This document shows positions 22,444 to 31,444 of a stretch of DNA of 47,201 nt, piece after piece. This DNA comes from Promethearchaeota archaeon. Its GTDB lineage: Archaea > Asgardarchaeota > Lokiarchaeia > Sigynarchaeales > SOKP01. Where the stretch lies: the NCBI GenBank assembly GCA_014730295.1, contig WJIN01000084.1:1-47201 (forward strand), in the 5' to 3' direction. The notes below the pieces were generated by a model. It did no database searches. It was given only the letters and a program-made list of their open reading frames with translations, and was not told the DNA's origin. A program made the translations under genes and the position numbers. How positions within the stretch are numbered: the first letter of the stretch is position 1; each line of letters begins with the position of its first letter.

Positions 22444-23544
22444 TTATTTCACTTCAATAAGCTCTTTTTTATTATAACCAGTAATCACTTTCATATAACC
22501 GTAAAATTTATGGTCCAAATCTGAATCTCCAGTATCAACTTTAAGAGAATCTAATTCTTTCAGCTTTAGTTCAGTTGATATGATGATAAAATTTTCAACT
22601 CCGATTTTTCTTATCACTTCTGGCGTAAATTGTTTATTTCCTCTTCCAAGAATAAATCCTTGCCCACCAATGGGAGAAATAATAGCTTTAAACCTTTGAT
22701 ATTTTTCAAAAAGTCTAAGAATTCCCTCCTCATTGAGATCCGTTTTTATAAGTTTTTTATTATATATTGCATCAATACCCAACAATACATATGGAATCCC
22801 TAACTCTTTCGCTATCGTTTTAACGGTTGTACCTGGAGCTAATAAATATACGCAATCTTTAAGCATATTTTCAATAAAAAAGTGAGCGATTTCCTTTTTG
22901 ATTTCTTTAATTGGTCTGTCTGTTCTGGATCTATGTTTTCCAGCTTGTATAAGTGATTGAACTTTAGGAACTTTTAGATAACCATAGAGTTTTGATTGCA
23001 TTTTATCATCTCGGTATGCTTCCTCATCAATATCCAAGACTTCTTTTTCCACATATTCCGTTCCGTGGAGAAAGCTCTCTAAAATTTCGGCGGCTGCTTT
23101 GGGACTGACAGCAAATACAGCACTGAACATCTTAACTCCAGAGGGAATGGCTATCACTGGTATCGATAATTCTATTGCATCATAGATATCTCTGGCTGTA
23201 CCATCACCTCCGCAAAATACTAGCAAATCAACATTTTCATCTTTCATTTTTTGGACAATTCTCTGTGTATCCGCAGCTTTTGTTTGCTTTGGGATTTCTC
23301 CAAGTATAGAGTATTTAAAATCAAACGATTTTACATAATTTTCGCCCATTATCCCGGGTGCGACATAAAAACAGATATCCATATTTTTATCAATATATGA
23401 TAGAAATTGCATAACTCGTTTAGGGGTAACGGGTTGTGCCCCTAATTCTTTAGCTTTTTTAAGTATCCTGCCGTCAGTTCCTTTAAGTCCTACAGCTCCG
23501 CCCATACCAGCTATTGGGTTTACAATCAAACCGATCTTTCTCAT
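22444..23544 (-). CDS. ATP-NAD/AcoX-type kinase (COG3199)
   Basis: This 366-residue protein starts MRKIGLIVNPIAGMGGAVGL, followed by KGTDG, and carries VFCGGDGTARDIYDAI. Both are signatures of COG3199, which is related to NAD kinases and diacylglycerol-kinase-type catalytic domains. A further AIISPIGGQGFILGRGNKQF matches the family's second half. Members are predicted to phosphorylate NAD or a similar metabolite. The gene has a GAATAAATATTC dyad 70 bases upstream, like the Fe-S-linked genes elsewhere, which may be coincidence. The flanking genes are a nucleoside hydrolase and an aminotransferase. Confidence 0.85.
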   Translation of the reverse strand: MRKIGLIVNPIAGMGGAVGLKGTDGRILKKAKELGAQPVTPKRVMQFLSYIDKNMDICFYVAPGIMGENYVKSFDFKYSILGEIPKQTKAADTQRIVQKMKDENVDLLVFCGGDGTARDIYDAIELSIPVIAIPSGVKMFSAVFAVSPKAAAEILESFLHGTEYVEKEVLDIDEEAYRDDKMQSKLYGYLKVPKVQSLIQAGKHRSRTDRPIKEIKKEIAHFFIENMLKDCVYLLAPGTTVKTIAKELGIPYVLLGIDAIYNKKLIKTDLNEEGILRLFEKYQRFKAIISPIGGQGFILGRGNKQFTPEVIRKIGVENFIIISTELKLKELDSLKVDTGDSDLDHKFYGYMKVITGYNKKELIEVK

Positions 23545-23613
23545 ATTTGTCTGCCAAATTAACTATATACAATATTATTTTTGAAAATCAATTGAATTTA
23601 ATGAGTTTTTTTG

Positions 23614-23625
23614 GAATAAATATTC
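23614..23625. promoter_or_regulatory. GAATAAATATTC dyad upstream of the COG3199 kinase gene
   Basis: Read on the minus strand this is GAATATTTATTC, identical to the site before the NifX-like gene (32814-32825). It lies 70 bases upstream of the kinase start. The surrounding DNA is very AT-rich, so a chance match is possible; it is the weakest member of the proposed set. Confidence 0.3.
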
Positions 23626-23722
23626 ATAAATTGTCATGATAACTAAAACAATTGATAACTAAAAAAAATAAAGATTTAGACTATTAGAAAAAAATGAAAC
23701 TGGAATTTAATAAAGATAATAC

Positions 23723-24745
23723 TTATTTCTCGTAATAGTATTCTCCGTGTTTTTCATACATTAATCTAAGGAATATAGGAATCATAAGTGAAAATAAACT
23801 CTTCATTATACTCCTACCAACTTTCCCATTTTTGAAATTGATATAGCCATGTTCAGTTTCTCTAACTTTTTTATCAAGGTCTTTCCAAGTTTTAATTATT
23901 ATATTATAAAATTTGTTCTTATCTATAATATTTTGCGGCATATTCACAGCTGCTCCTGTGTTCTCAGTTTCTACCAAACGTCCTTCTTGAAGATCTTCCA
24001 CGTTAGATGCTTTGAGATAGATATCATTATCATCAAAAATTTCTGGATGAGTTAGATACATAGGAACAAGGACATCCCAAATATAGATATGATCCAGTTT
24101 ATGAACTTTCTCATGCAACCAGAATTCATTTTCTAATTTGTCTAGAAATATATCTGGCCAAAAATCTAGTTGTCCGAAATATTCTTTAGTTAATGGTACT
24201 TGCTTGCAAATATGACAGTTAATAATTGTCACGGGGCACTTTGCATTTAAAATTTCTAAGGCGGCTGCAAGATCATTGCGCAAATTTACATCTTTTATCT
24301 TAGTCCTTCCAATCGTTAACCGTTCGTCGGTTATACCACCCATCAATATGATTTCTTTAACTTTTTCAAAAAAATTAGGATCAATTTTCTGTGCAGCGTA
24401 GAGATTGGTTAACGGTCCCAATCCGAAGATTGTAATTTCTTTTGGATTAGAATTCACTTGATCAACGAGAAACTCAGCAGCAGCAGTATTTATTTCTTCT
24501 TTTTCACTCGCCCCTTTTAATAATGGAATTTCGGTTTTATTCACAGATGTTAGCAATCTATTAGTTTGTTTATGTACATTTTTGATTGAAGAATTTCCAA
24601 AAACGGTTGTTATCCCAATTATTTGAATTTCTTCAGCACCTAACGAATATAAAATAGCTAAGCCATCATCATTCCATCGAAAATTCATACCCATTGTATT
24701 ATCGGTATCAATAATTACTTTTTTCAAAATCTCAATCAATCCCAT
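23723..24745 (-). CDS. Inosine-uridine-preferring nucleoside hydrolase family protein
   Basis: The 340-residue protein has the calcium-binding N-terminal motif in KKVIIDTDNTMGMNFRWNDD, an expanded form of the usual DTDxGxDDA. Also present are ITTVFGNSSIKNVHKQTNRL, PLLKGASEKEE, ITIFGLGPLTNLYAAQ (usual GPLTNxA) and a C-terminal IWDVLVPMYLTHPE with the Asp of the fourth metal contact. These enzymes split nucleosides into base and ribose. The spacing between the first Asp pair and the second is longer than in classical members. It may serve purine or pyrimidine salvage. The start at 24745 is one of few options. Confidence 0.85.
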   Translation of the reverse strand: MGLIEILKKVIIDTDNTMGMNFRWNDDGLAILYSLGAEEIQIIGITTVFGNSSIKNVHKQTNRLLTSVNKTEIPLLKGASEKEEINTAAAEFLVDQVNSNPKEITIFGLGPLTNLYAAQKIDPNFFEKVKEIILMGGITDERLTIGRTKIKDVNLRNDLAAALEILNAKCPVTIINCHICKQVPLTKEYFGQLDFWPDIFLDKLENEFWLHEKVHKLDHIYIWDVLVPMYLTHPEIFDDNDIYLKASNVEDLQEGRLVETENTGAAVNMPQNIIDKNKFYNIIIKTWKDLDKKVRETEHGYINFKNGKVGRSIMKSLFSLMIPIFLRLMYEKHGEYYYEK

Positions 24746-24786
24746 AATTATAATTAATTTTATTTGAAGAATGAAATATAATATAT

Positions 24787-25506
24787 TTATTCTGAGGAAA
24801 TCCCTGATATGAATTTATATAGTTTGCTTTCTTCCGTGAGAAAAAATCCGTAGAGTGCAAGAAAAAGACCGAATATCAGTGCAATCCGAGCGATAATCTC
24901 AATAATGGCATTATTTGGGTCAAATATTCCTTCATCAACTACAAGCGAGACACCAGCTAATAAGAATCCAATGATTAGCATTATTCCTCGATATTTTAGC
25001 ACTTTATCTTTCGAGCGTATCGATTTAATTGCTAAAATTGCTAAAGGAATTAAAGACACCAACATTGAAAACGCATCAAATATGAACGCAATATCACCAA
25101 TTACTTCAGCAGTTAAAGTGCTAAAAAAGACCATATAAATAAAGGAGATCTCCCAAATTATACTTATTATAAGCATAATTATCAAAAATGCTAGCACTTT
25201 CTTTGAATCAGGATAAAGTAATTGATAGAATACATACAACCAAGACATAACTAATAATGGGATTAGTCCAAAATTAATGAAAATCAAGGTCTTATCATCC
25301 ACAGAAACCTCTATTCCAAATAAGCCAAGTAGAAATTGGAAGCTGAAATAGACTAATCCACCAAGAAATGATAATCCCATCAACACTCCACCTATTAATT
25401 CCTTTTGCCCTGTATACTTATAATTGATATAAAATTTAATCGATAAACCAATCATCAAGGCCATTATTAAAAAACCTAATGTATGATATATTATTTCAAA
25501 GACCAT
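24787..25506 (-). CDS. Seven-helix membrane protein of unknown function
   Basis: The 239-residue protein has seven predicted transmembrane helices separated by short loops, for example TLGFLIMALMIGLSIKFYI first and ARIALIFGLFLALYGFFL last, followed by a short cytoplasmic tail. No channel, transporter or sensor motif is visible. The layout resembles small seven-helix proteins that are frequent in Asgard genomes and usually unannotated. It starts 6 bases downstream of the zinc-ribbon protein gene, so the two are probably one operon and may interact. Confidence 0.6.
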   Translation of the reverse strand: MVFEIIYHTLGFLIMALMIGLSIKFYINYKYTGQKELIGGVLMGLSFLGGLVYFSFQFLLGLFGIEVSVDDKTLIFINFGLIPLLVMSWLYVFYQLLYPDSKKVLAFLIIMLIISIIWEISFIYMVFFSTLTAEVIGDIAFIFDAFSMLVSLIPLAILAIKSIRSKDKVLKYRGIMLIIGFLLAGVSLVVDEGIFDPNNAIIEIIARIALIFGLFLALYGFFLTEESKLYKFISGISSE

Positions 25507-25512
25507 TTTTTA

Positions 25513-26376
25513 TCACTTACTCAATTTTTTAAATTTTAAAAATTCTATATTTTTGTATATATCCTTAACTTCTATACCATAATAGTTTTTAACTATGTCA
25601 AGTAAGAATTCTCCGTATCTTACGTTTATCTCAACATCAAATTCCTTTTCCAAATTTTTGATAATTTTATTGAGATTTAGATTTTTCTTTTTATTTACTA
25701 ATTCCGCAACTGAACTTGAAAGAAGATAGGCATTTTTAATCTCATTTTTTAGATATTTTACAGATTGAACCCCAAAGTTTTCCTTGAAAAATCTTTGAGT
25801 AAATCCTCTTACTACTCCTAAGTCGGCATCAGTAATGATTTTATCTTTATCTTTTATAATTTCTACATCTCTAACAACAACATCAAGGCTTAATTCCTCC
25901 TTCACTTGACGGTACTCATCTTCACTTAGAATTTTATATGTAATTTCAAATGTCCCCGCAAAGATATAATCAAACAATGTCTCATAAAGATCAGCCAAAA
26001 ACTCTTTTTCTTTAATTAGAATTATGCCTATCGACTGTTTATTCAAAAGACTTTTTAGAATATAGTTAAAAGTCAAGGGATAAAGATTTAGTTGTAACAA
26101 ATCCATATCATTTTCGGTAAAAGGAGCAACCCCCACATCTTTAATTTCAAAAGCGATACCGGGAGCAGGTACAAAATCTATTTGTTCCCTCGCACGAATG
26201 TTAAAATTTTTATCAAGATAGACGATAAATGTATGGTCGCATATTGTCTTCTCAATTGTAATGGTAGTTAATCCTTTTTGACTTGATTGTATTGGCTCCT
26301 TGGGAACCATCAGCCATCCTGATTTCTGACAGACAGGACAGATAATATATATTTTTTGTTCATTATTCGCCAGCAT
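25513..26376 (-). CDS. Zinc-ribbon protein of Asgard type with C-terminal helical domain
   Basis: The 287-residue protein begins with a metal-binding module: Cys13-x2-Cys16 in IYIICPVCQKSGWLMVP, then Cys46-x-His48 in EKTICDHTFIVYLDKNF, which would form a zinc ribbon. A linker, AREQIDFVP, leads to a longer domain of mixed strands and helices. I recall this N-terminal layout from Lokiarchaeal proteins linked to Roadblock or longin domains. The ATG at 26376 is chosen because the 33 residues before it in the longer frame lack conservation-like features. The seven-helix membrane protein follows after 6 bases. The function is unknown; a role in membrane-associated signalling is speculation. Confidence 0.6.
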   Translation of the reverse strand: MLANNEQKIYIICPVCQKSGWLMVPKEPIQSSQKGLTTITIEKTICDHTFIVYLDKNFNIRAREQIDFVPAPGIAFEIKDVGVAPFTENDMDLLQLNLYPLTFNYILKSLLNKQSIGIILIKEKEFLADLYETLFDYIFAGTFEITYKILSEDEYRQVKEELSLDVVVRDVEIIKDKDKIITDADLGVVRGFTQRFFKENFGVQSVKYLKNEIKNAYLLSSSVAELVNKKKNLNLNKIIKNLEKEFDVEINVRYGEFLLDIVKNYYGIEVKDIYKNIEFLKFKKLSK

Positions 26377-26785
26377 TTTTAAACCATCTTTGAAAATAGA
26401 TTTGAACAACTTATCTATATACAAGAATGTGAGATGAAGATATTTAAATTTTGGTAAAATCGGAATAATATCCAAATCTAATTTTACACATAGCTAATGG
26501 AATATTATAAAAAGTAATCCGACAAAAAGGAAGAAGATAAAAAGCATCCAATTTTACTCGATTTTGTATAATATATTTAAGTATATACTATATTTCTAAA
26601 TACATCTATATGGAAATTGTGATTGGAAATTTGATTGAGATCAGAAATTAGCACTAGTGCTAATCTTCATTTTTAATATGAAATTTCGATTATGATTTCT
26701 CTACTTAATTTATATTGCTTTGAGAGCTCTATCTATATTATTCTAATACTAAAGAGTATTTTACGAAAAGAAAATAAAAGAAATA
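26377..26785. other. Intergenic region between the Mrp and zinc-ribbon genes
   Basis: No gene is seen in these 409 bases. The main element is a perfect 18-bp palindrome at 26647-26664. TATA-like stretches occur near 26570-26600 (TATAATATATTTAAG and TATATACTATAT) in front of the minus-strand zinc-ribbon gene. Confidence 0.5.
26647..26664. promoter_or_regulatory. Perfect 18-bp palindrome, operator or terminator candidate
   Basis: ATTAGCACTAGTGCTAAT is its own reverse complement over all 18 bases. It lies 121 bases after the Mrp stop and 270 bases upstream of the zinc-ribbon gene start, both on the minus strand. A perfect palindrome without a loop favours a dimeric DNA-binding protein site over an RNA hairpin. 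No second copy was noticed in the window. Confidence 0.45.
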
Positions 26786-27670
26786 TTAATCTGAAGATTT
26801 TTCTAAAGTTTTCCGAATTCTATTTACAATCTCTTTAAATGCTTTCGCGCTTTCTGAATCGGGGTATTTAACCACAAACGGTAAACCCTCATCTCCCTGG
26901 GTGCTTACTTCGGTTTCAAATGGCACTTTCCCTAATAGCTCTACATTAAAATCTTTTGCGGCTTTTTCTGCACCTCCAGGAGGGTATAAGTCAATATGCT
27001 TCCCACAATGAGGACATTCAAATCCAGACATATTCTCAATAATACCCAAAACTTTCCTTTCCATTATTTGGGTCATTTTGATGGTTTTTCTGGCGTCCAT
27101 TAAGGCTACTTCTTGCGGGGTTGTCACAACAACCACATTTTCATCTGGAATTAATTGTAAAATATCCAAGGTCTCATCTGAAGTTCCTGGAGGGAGGTCA
27201 AATACAATATAATCGAGGTCTCCCCATTTTGCATCACCTAGGAATTGTCGAATTGCACCCATCTTCATGGGACCTCTCCAAATCACTGGAGTATCGGTAT
27301 CTTGTGTAAGAAATGACATACTAAGAACTTTAATTCCCATTGGACCATTTACGGGATAAAACTTTTTCTCTCCCTTATCAACCCTTGGCTTTAATTCGTT
27401 GCTGACACCCAACATTTTAGTCACGTTTGGACCCGTAATATCGACGTCCATAATGCCCACGTCTAATCCATAACTCGCTAAGCTCATCGCAAGATTTACA
27501 GCGACTGTGGTTTTTCCGACACCACCTTTACCAGAGATAATTACAAGTTTATGGTCAATCTTCGCCATATTAGACTCTATATCTTTCATCCTACGATCCA
27601 TTTCTTCCTTTTTTCCTTGCGCGACTGTTTCATTCAAGTCTATTTCATCTGGTATCTCTTCATCCGCCAT
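26786..27670 (-). CDS. Mrp/ApbC-type iron-sulfur cluster carrier ATPase
   Basis: This 294-residue protein carries the deviant Walker A ISGKGGVGKTTVAVNLA, the switch regions DVGIMDVDITGPNVTKMLG and DLPPGTSDETLDILQ, and FECPHCGKHI, where CxxC binds the bridging Fe-S cluster between subunits. It has no N-terminal four-Cys motif, so it is Mrp/ApbC rather than full NBP35. Such proteins deliver 4Fe-4S clusters to client enzymes. Clients in this window could include the Fwd-like and ferredoxin proteins. A TATA-like TTATAAAT (minus strand, 27861-27868) followed by a GAAT-N4-ATTC dyad lies upstream, in common with the NifX, MinD and DUF5320 genes. Confidence 0.9.
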   Translation of the reverse strand: MADEEIPDEIDLNETVAQGKKEEMDRRMKDIESNMAKIDHKLVIISGKGGVGKTTVAVNLAMSLASYGLDVGIMDVDITGPNVTKMLGVSNELKPRVDKGEKKFYPVNGPMGIKVLSMSFLTQDTDTPVIWRGPMKMGAIRQFLGDAKWGDLDYIVFDLPPGTSDETLDILQLIPDENVVVVTTPQEVALMDARKTIKMTQIMERKVLGIIENMSGFECPHCGKHIDLYPPGGAEKAAKDFNVELLGKVPFETEVSTQGDEGLPFVVKYPDSESAKAFKEIVNRIRKTLEKSSD

Positions 27671-27833
27671 ATTTTATCACTCTAATTTGTTTTATTATTT
27701 TTCCTATGTTGTTATTAATGCTCACTCTCTTTAATTCTATTGTTAATAATTTATGAAAGATCTCTTAGTTTGATATTATTTTTAATTAAAGAGAAGTAAG
27801 ACTAATTATAGAAAATATTTTTTCTAATTATTT

Positions 27834-27845
27834 GAATGATTATTC
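27834..27845. promoter_or_regulatory. GAATGATTATTC dyad upstream of the Mrp gene
   Basis: On the minus strand it reads GAATAATCATTC, identical to the site at 12611-12622. It starts about 16 bases after the minus-strand TATA-like element at 27861-27868, which places it over the expected transcription start, a repressor position. The leader to the Mrp ATG would be about 165 bases. Confidence 0.5.
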
Positions 27846-27946
27846 ATTAAAAAATTTTGCATTTATAAGGAAAAAATAAATGCGAGAAAATACCTAAAAT
27901 CGATACTGATAAAAAAAAAGTAAAATTAAAAAAACTCTGATTAAGT

Positions 27947-29107
27947 CTATTTCTTGTATTCAATTGCGATTGAGGAATTTTTTGGTACCTTCTTTTGTAG
28001 CATTTTGAATGCATATAAAGAGGATGAAAAGGTTTTCGCATTATATCTCTTCACCACATCATTTAGCTCATCATCGAACACTCTCACGAAGATTTCAATA
28101 TCAGGATATCGAGAAGAAATCTTTGCAGTCAAATATATTGCCTCATCAAATTCTAATCGGCTGGTCCAGAAAATATATAATTGTTCAACCTCGTTCAGAT
28201 TCACATGGACTCGAATATCACTTAAAAAGCGAGGGAAATCATTGATAATATGTAATTTTTCATTTTCGGGAAATGGAATCCCATCATGGATATCATCAAA
28301 CAAAAACACCTCACGATCATCTTGGGTTGAAATATCATAAGCGAGCCTGTGACATAAATGATCTCGTCCAATAACAATAGCTTTACCTTTACTTGCTCTA
28401 GACCATTTAACCACTGCATCCATCGCCCATTTCGATACTGAAAAAGCAAAGGCGTTAATGGGATCTTGTTGGAGATATTCTCGAACGTGACCTTCAAAAG
28501 CTCTGACATAGATGGGACATATTTTATTAAAATTGCGAATTTTTTCAGAGCAAATGATTGAAATTCGATAATCATTGGTGCAGATGAAAACTTCCTTCGC
28601 ATCCTTAATATTGAGATTTAGCAAGTTTTTAGTATCAGTGGGATCCCCCACGGTCACAGCATATCCTTGATTGATATAATCCTCTACCTTTTCCTCATCA
28701 TCTTCGATAATACAAAATGAACGTTTATTCTCAATGCAATATTCGATTATTCTCACTGAGAGGTGGTCATATCCAATAATGACCGTATGATTGTGTTGAT
28801 GTTTACAGAGAATTCTACTTGTTATCAAAGGATTATATTTTTCGAGGAGTTCCCCAATAATGAATCCAAACACAATGACTTCTAATATAATGGGCCAAAC
28901 GAGAGCATAAAATGCAGCAAAATCACTCGTAGTGCTCGGACAACGCACGGTTAATGAATAAAGAAAGATCGCCCAAAATTCATGAATCGGTTCGGTAAAA
29001 AAGAAATAGGTGAATCCACCTAACCAGAATAAAAATAGAAATAAAAATGGATACTTATATTGTTTTAACTTAAGATGGATTTCAATTAAATAGTTCATTA
29101 TACTCAT
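27947..29107 (-). CDS. Two-helix membrane protein with two RCK (TrkA-N-like) domains, atypical potassium-channel relative
   Basis: The protein (386 residues) has a first membrane helix at about residues 19-37, a re-entrant-like segment at 42-54, a second helix at 66-86, and two cytosolic RCK-type domains beginning at about 107 (HTVIIGYDHLSVRIIEYCIE) and 239 (KAIVIGRDHLCHRLAYDIST). This is the layout of prokaryotic two-helix K+ channels gated by RCK rings. However, the expected TVGYGD selectivity filter is replaced by SLTVRCPSTTSDFA, and the glycine-rich GxGxxG is altered. It may be a non-conducting sensor, a channel of different selectivity, or a relative of CASTOR/POLLUX-type proteins. It stands alone on the minus strand. 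Confidence 0.7.
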   Translation of the reverse strand: MSIMNYLIEIHLKLKQYKYPFLFLFLFWLGGFTYFFFTEPIHEFWAIFLYSLTVRCPSTTSDFAAFYALVWPIILEVIVFGFIIGELLEKYNPLITSRILCKHQHNHTVIIGYDHLSVRIIEYCIENKRSFCIIEDDEEKVEDYINQGYAVTVGDPTDTKNLLNLNIKDAKEVFICTNDYRISIICSEKIRNFNKICPIYVRAFEGHVREYLQQDPINAFAFSVSKWAMDAVVKWSRASKGKAIVIGRDHLCHRLAYDISTQDDREVFLFDDIHDGIPFPENEKLHIINDFPRFLSDIRVHVNLNEVEQLYIFWTSRLEFDEAIYLTAKISSRYPDIEIFVRVFDDELNDVVKRYNAKTFSSSLYAFKMLQKKVPKNSSIAIEYKK

Positions 29108-29240
29108 ATATCTATCACTTTTTCTCTAATGATAGTTATCATATAAAAAAATCAAATAAAACATTTCTCTATATTTTCTCTTGTCCCAATATAGACCTAT
29201 ATAGATACCCTTGATTTTTGAATTGATCAAAATAAATTAA

Positions 29241-29513
29241 TCATTCTAAAGTCCCTATTATTTCCATGAGAATTTTTCTATTTCTTTCCCATGCCTTATC
29301 AACAGCACGTTGTACAAACTTTTTCATTGCAGCCTTGACTACGGTCCTATTCAGTACAATTTTTAGTTTTGACATGACTTTTTCAACAATCAGAGATTTA
29401 ATTAGGTTTTCTAGAGATTCACCTTTAGAGGCCTTTTTAATAATCCGTTTAAACGTCTTTCGGATGGCTTTTTCTACAACTACCTCGAGATTATCCTTTA
29501 CATTAGGGGACAT
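29241..29513 (-). CDS. Small basic helical protein of unknown function
   Basis: This 90-residue protein is strongly basic and appears helical throughout, with KAIRKTFKRIIKKASKGESL near the start and KAAMKKFVQRAVDKAWERNR near the end. It has no membrane segment, Cys or recognised motif. It lies between the RCK protein gene and the divergent metallo-beta-lactamase-fold gene. The charge could suit nucleic-acid or membrane-surface binding. I do not recognise a family. Confidence 0.45.
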   Translation of the reverse strand: MSPNVKDNLEVVVEKAIRKTFKRIIKKASKGESLENLIKSLIVEKVMSKLKIVLNRTVVKAAMKKFVQRAVDKAWERNRKILMEIIGTLE

Positions 29514-29627
29514 TTTATACAGAGAGAAAATTTTAGTTTTGAAAACTTAATAAAGATATTACTACTTATTTCTATGTATTTAGATATTATTCATAACAAT
29601 TCCCTTCGTATTTTATTCTGATTGAAA

Positions 29628-30464
29628 ATGTCATTACAAATTACTTGGTATGGAACTGCGTGCTTTATTGCTCATTTGGACGACGCAAATATATTATTTG
29701 ACCCTTTTTTCTCGAGAAATGAGAATGCGCGGCCTATTATTAACACAAAACCAGTAGAGATAAATGCAATTGATGCGATCTTTATTACGCATGCACACTT
29801 TGATCATATCACCGAAGCGGGATTTTTTGCTGAGAATCTAAATGTTCCCGTCTATTGTTCCGAAACAGCAAAAGAGAATATCATACGATGGATGAATGGT
29901 GAAATAATAGAAAGCCATAAAGAAGAGTTTTCTAAAAGAGCTGAACAGCACATCAATACAATTAATTATGGAGAATCCATTAAAGTAGGGTCTAATTTAG
30001 AGATTCATCCAATTAAATCATGTCATATCTCTTTTGATGCGAGAACTATTTTGAGCCGACTATTTTCTTGGAATTTCCTGAAACAGTTGAAAACGATATC
30101 GAAATATGGACGAGGATTCCCACAAGGGAAAGTTTTCGGATATAGACTATTATATAAGGATCTGAGCCTCATCACCTTTGGAAGCTTATGTGTAAAATAT
30201 ATACAAGACTTAGAACAATACAAGGGATGCGATGTATTGTTAATACCTTACGCTGGAAATAGTACAAAACATATGGTTGAGAAGACAATTCAATTAATTG
30301 ATGTATTAGAGCCGAGTATACTTATTCCTCACCATTGGGATAACTTCTTTCCTCCATTGAGTCGTGAGGAAGATTTAAATTCTTTAAAAGAAGAGATTAA
30401 GCAAAATTATCCTGAGATAAACCTAAAAATACTTCCTTTCGAAGAGAAAACATCAATTACTTAA
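29628..30464 (+). CDS. Metallo-beta-lactamase-fold hydrolase
   Basis: The 278-residue protein begins MSLQITWYGTACFIAHLDDA, then NILFDPFF, typical of the UlaG/YycJ-like branch of the fold. The metal site is THAHFDH with His55, His57, Asp59 and His60; further ligands are likely His in IKSCHISFD and IPHHWDN near the C-terminus. It could act on a lactone, ester or nucleotide; the substrate is unknown. I use the ATG at 29628 because the longer frame begins with TTG only two codons upstream. It is convergent with the small GTPase gene, 113 bases away. Confidence 0.85.
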   Translation: MSLQITWYGTACFIAHLDDANILFDPFFSRNENARPIINTKPVEINAIDAIFITHAHFDHITEAGFFAENLNVPVYCSETAKENIIRWMNGEIIESHKEEFSKRAEQHINTINYGESIKVGSNLEIHPIKSCHISFDARTILSRLFSWNFLKQLKTISKYGRGFPQGKVFGYRLLYKDLSLITFGSLCVKYIQDLEQYKGCDVLLIPYAGNSTKHMVEKTIQLIDVLEPSILIPHHWDNFFPPLSREEDLNSLKEEIKQNYPEINLKILPFEEKTSIT

Positions 30465-30577
30465 TCCATATTGAATTTAACATTCACTTGATTGTATTCT
30501 TTCATTTTTAGAATTTGATGTAATCTTATAACTACTCAGAATCTACTAATAATGTGAGATTTAAATTGAGAGTTATA

Positions 30578-31120
30578 TTATTTTGATTCAGAATCGAAAA
30601 TCTCTTGGGCAATTCTAAGAAACGCTCTATCAATGCCTATATTTTCTTTTGCGCTCGTTTCTATATAACAACTTGCACATAATTCTTCTTTTGTTTCCAC
30701 ACCCTCATTTTTTGAAATAGGTCTATTAATATCCCCATCAACAAGATCCAACTTATTGCCAATTAGAATCGAGGGTTTTTCTTTAATTACTCGCTCGATT
30801 TCTTCTTTCCACTTGGATAAATTCATCAAAGAAAATCTGCGGGTTAAGTCAAAGGTATAAATAATTCCGTGAGCCCCAGCGTAAAAATTCGGGCGAACTG
30901 CGAAGAATCGTTCTTGTCCTCCAAGGTCCCAAATTTGTAGAGTTATTTGTACATTTTCATTAGGAAGAGCTATCCGTTTGATGAAAAGATTTGTCCCAAT
31001 GGTTACTTTTGTGTCCTCTATGAATTTATCATCGACATATTGATGCAGAATTGTTGTCTTCCCCACCGCGCCATCTCCGACTATGCAAATCTTATAAAGA
31101 CGGTTAAAATTATGTGTCAT
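30578..31120 (-). CDS. Rab/Ras-type small GTPase (Asgard eukaryote-like)
   Basis: The 180-residue protein has all five G motifs: GDGAVGKT (15-22), Thr40 in the effector loop (DTKVTIGTNLF), WDLGGQERF (64-72, with the Gln of eukaryotic Rab/Ras proteins), GNKLDLVD with Asn122, Lys123 and Asp125, and ETSAKEN (154-160). Length and sequence match Rab-family domains. The C-terminus, QEIFDSESK, has no Cys for lipid attachment. Such proteins are a hallmark of Asgard archaea and presumably act as GTP-dependent switches with Roadblock/longin or effector partners; a Roadblock-like gene lies at 16242. Upstream, an AGGAG and CTCCT inverted repeat overlaps the leader. Confidence 0.95.
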   Translation of the reverse strand: MTHNFNRLYKICIVGDGAVGKTTILHQYVDDKFIEDTKVTIGTNLFIKRIALPNENVQITLQIWDLGGQERFFAVRPNFYAGAHGIIYTFDLTRRFSLMNLSKWKEEIERVIKEKPSILIGNKLDLVDGDINRPISKNEGVETKEELCASCYIETSAKENIGIDRAFLRIAQEIFDSESK

Positions 31121-31444
31121 AATTTTTGGTCCTAGGAGGTATACTCCTTTAAAATTCGGTAAATTAAGTGCAGTATTTAATTACAGCTATAATAACCCTA
31201 TAATAATTATAAAGTAATGAAACTATTATAATTTTTACTCGCTTGTTAGAAAAGAGAAAATCGTAAATCCATTAATTCAAAAGTAATATCCAACTCAATT
31301 TTAATCTGAACCTTCTCTTTAAATGAATATTCGATTATCTCAAGCCTATTAAAGCAAACTTTAAAACAAATGGATATGTATCATTTTTTAATAATCAAAA
31401 ATAGTACTTATTAGATTTAGAATAAATTAGTTTTGAGGATTAAT
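31121..31444. other. Intergenic region between the divergent GTPase and M28 genes
   Basis: No gene is seen. An inverted repeat with arms AGGAG (31134-31138) and CTCCT (31144-31148) lies 13-28 bases upstream of the GTPase ATG and could mask its ribosome binding site. Repeated ATAATTATA-like words occur near 31190-31230. The M28 gene is preceded by GAGGAT a few bases before its ATG. Confidence 0.4.
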
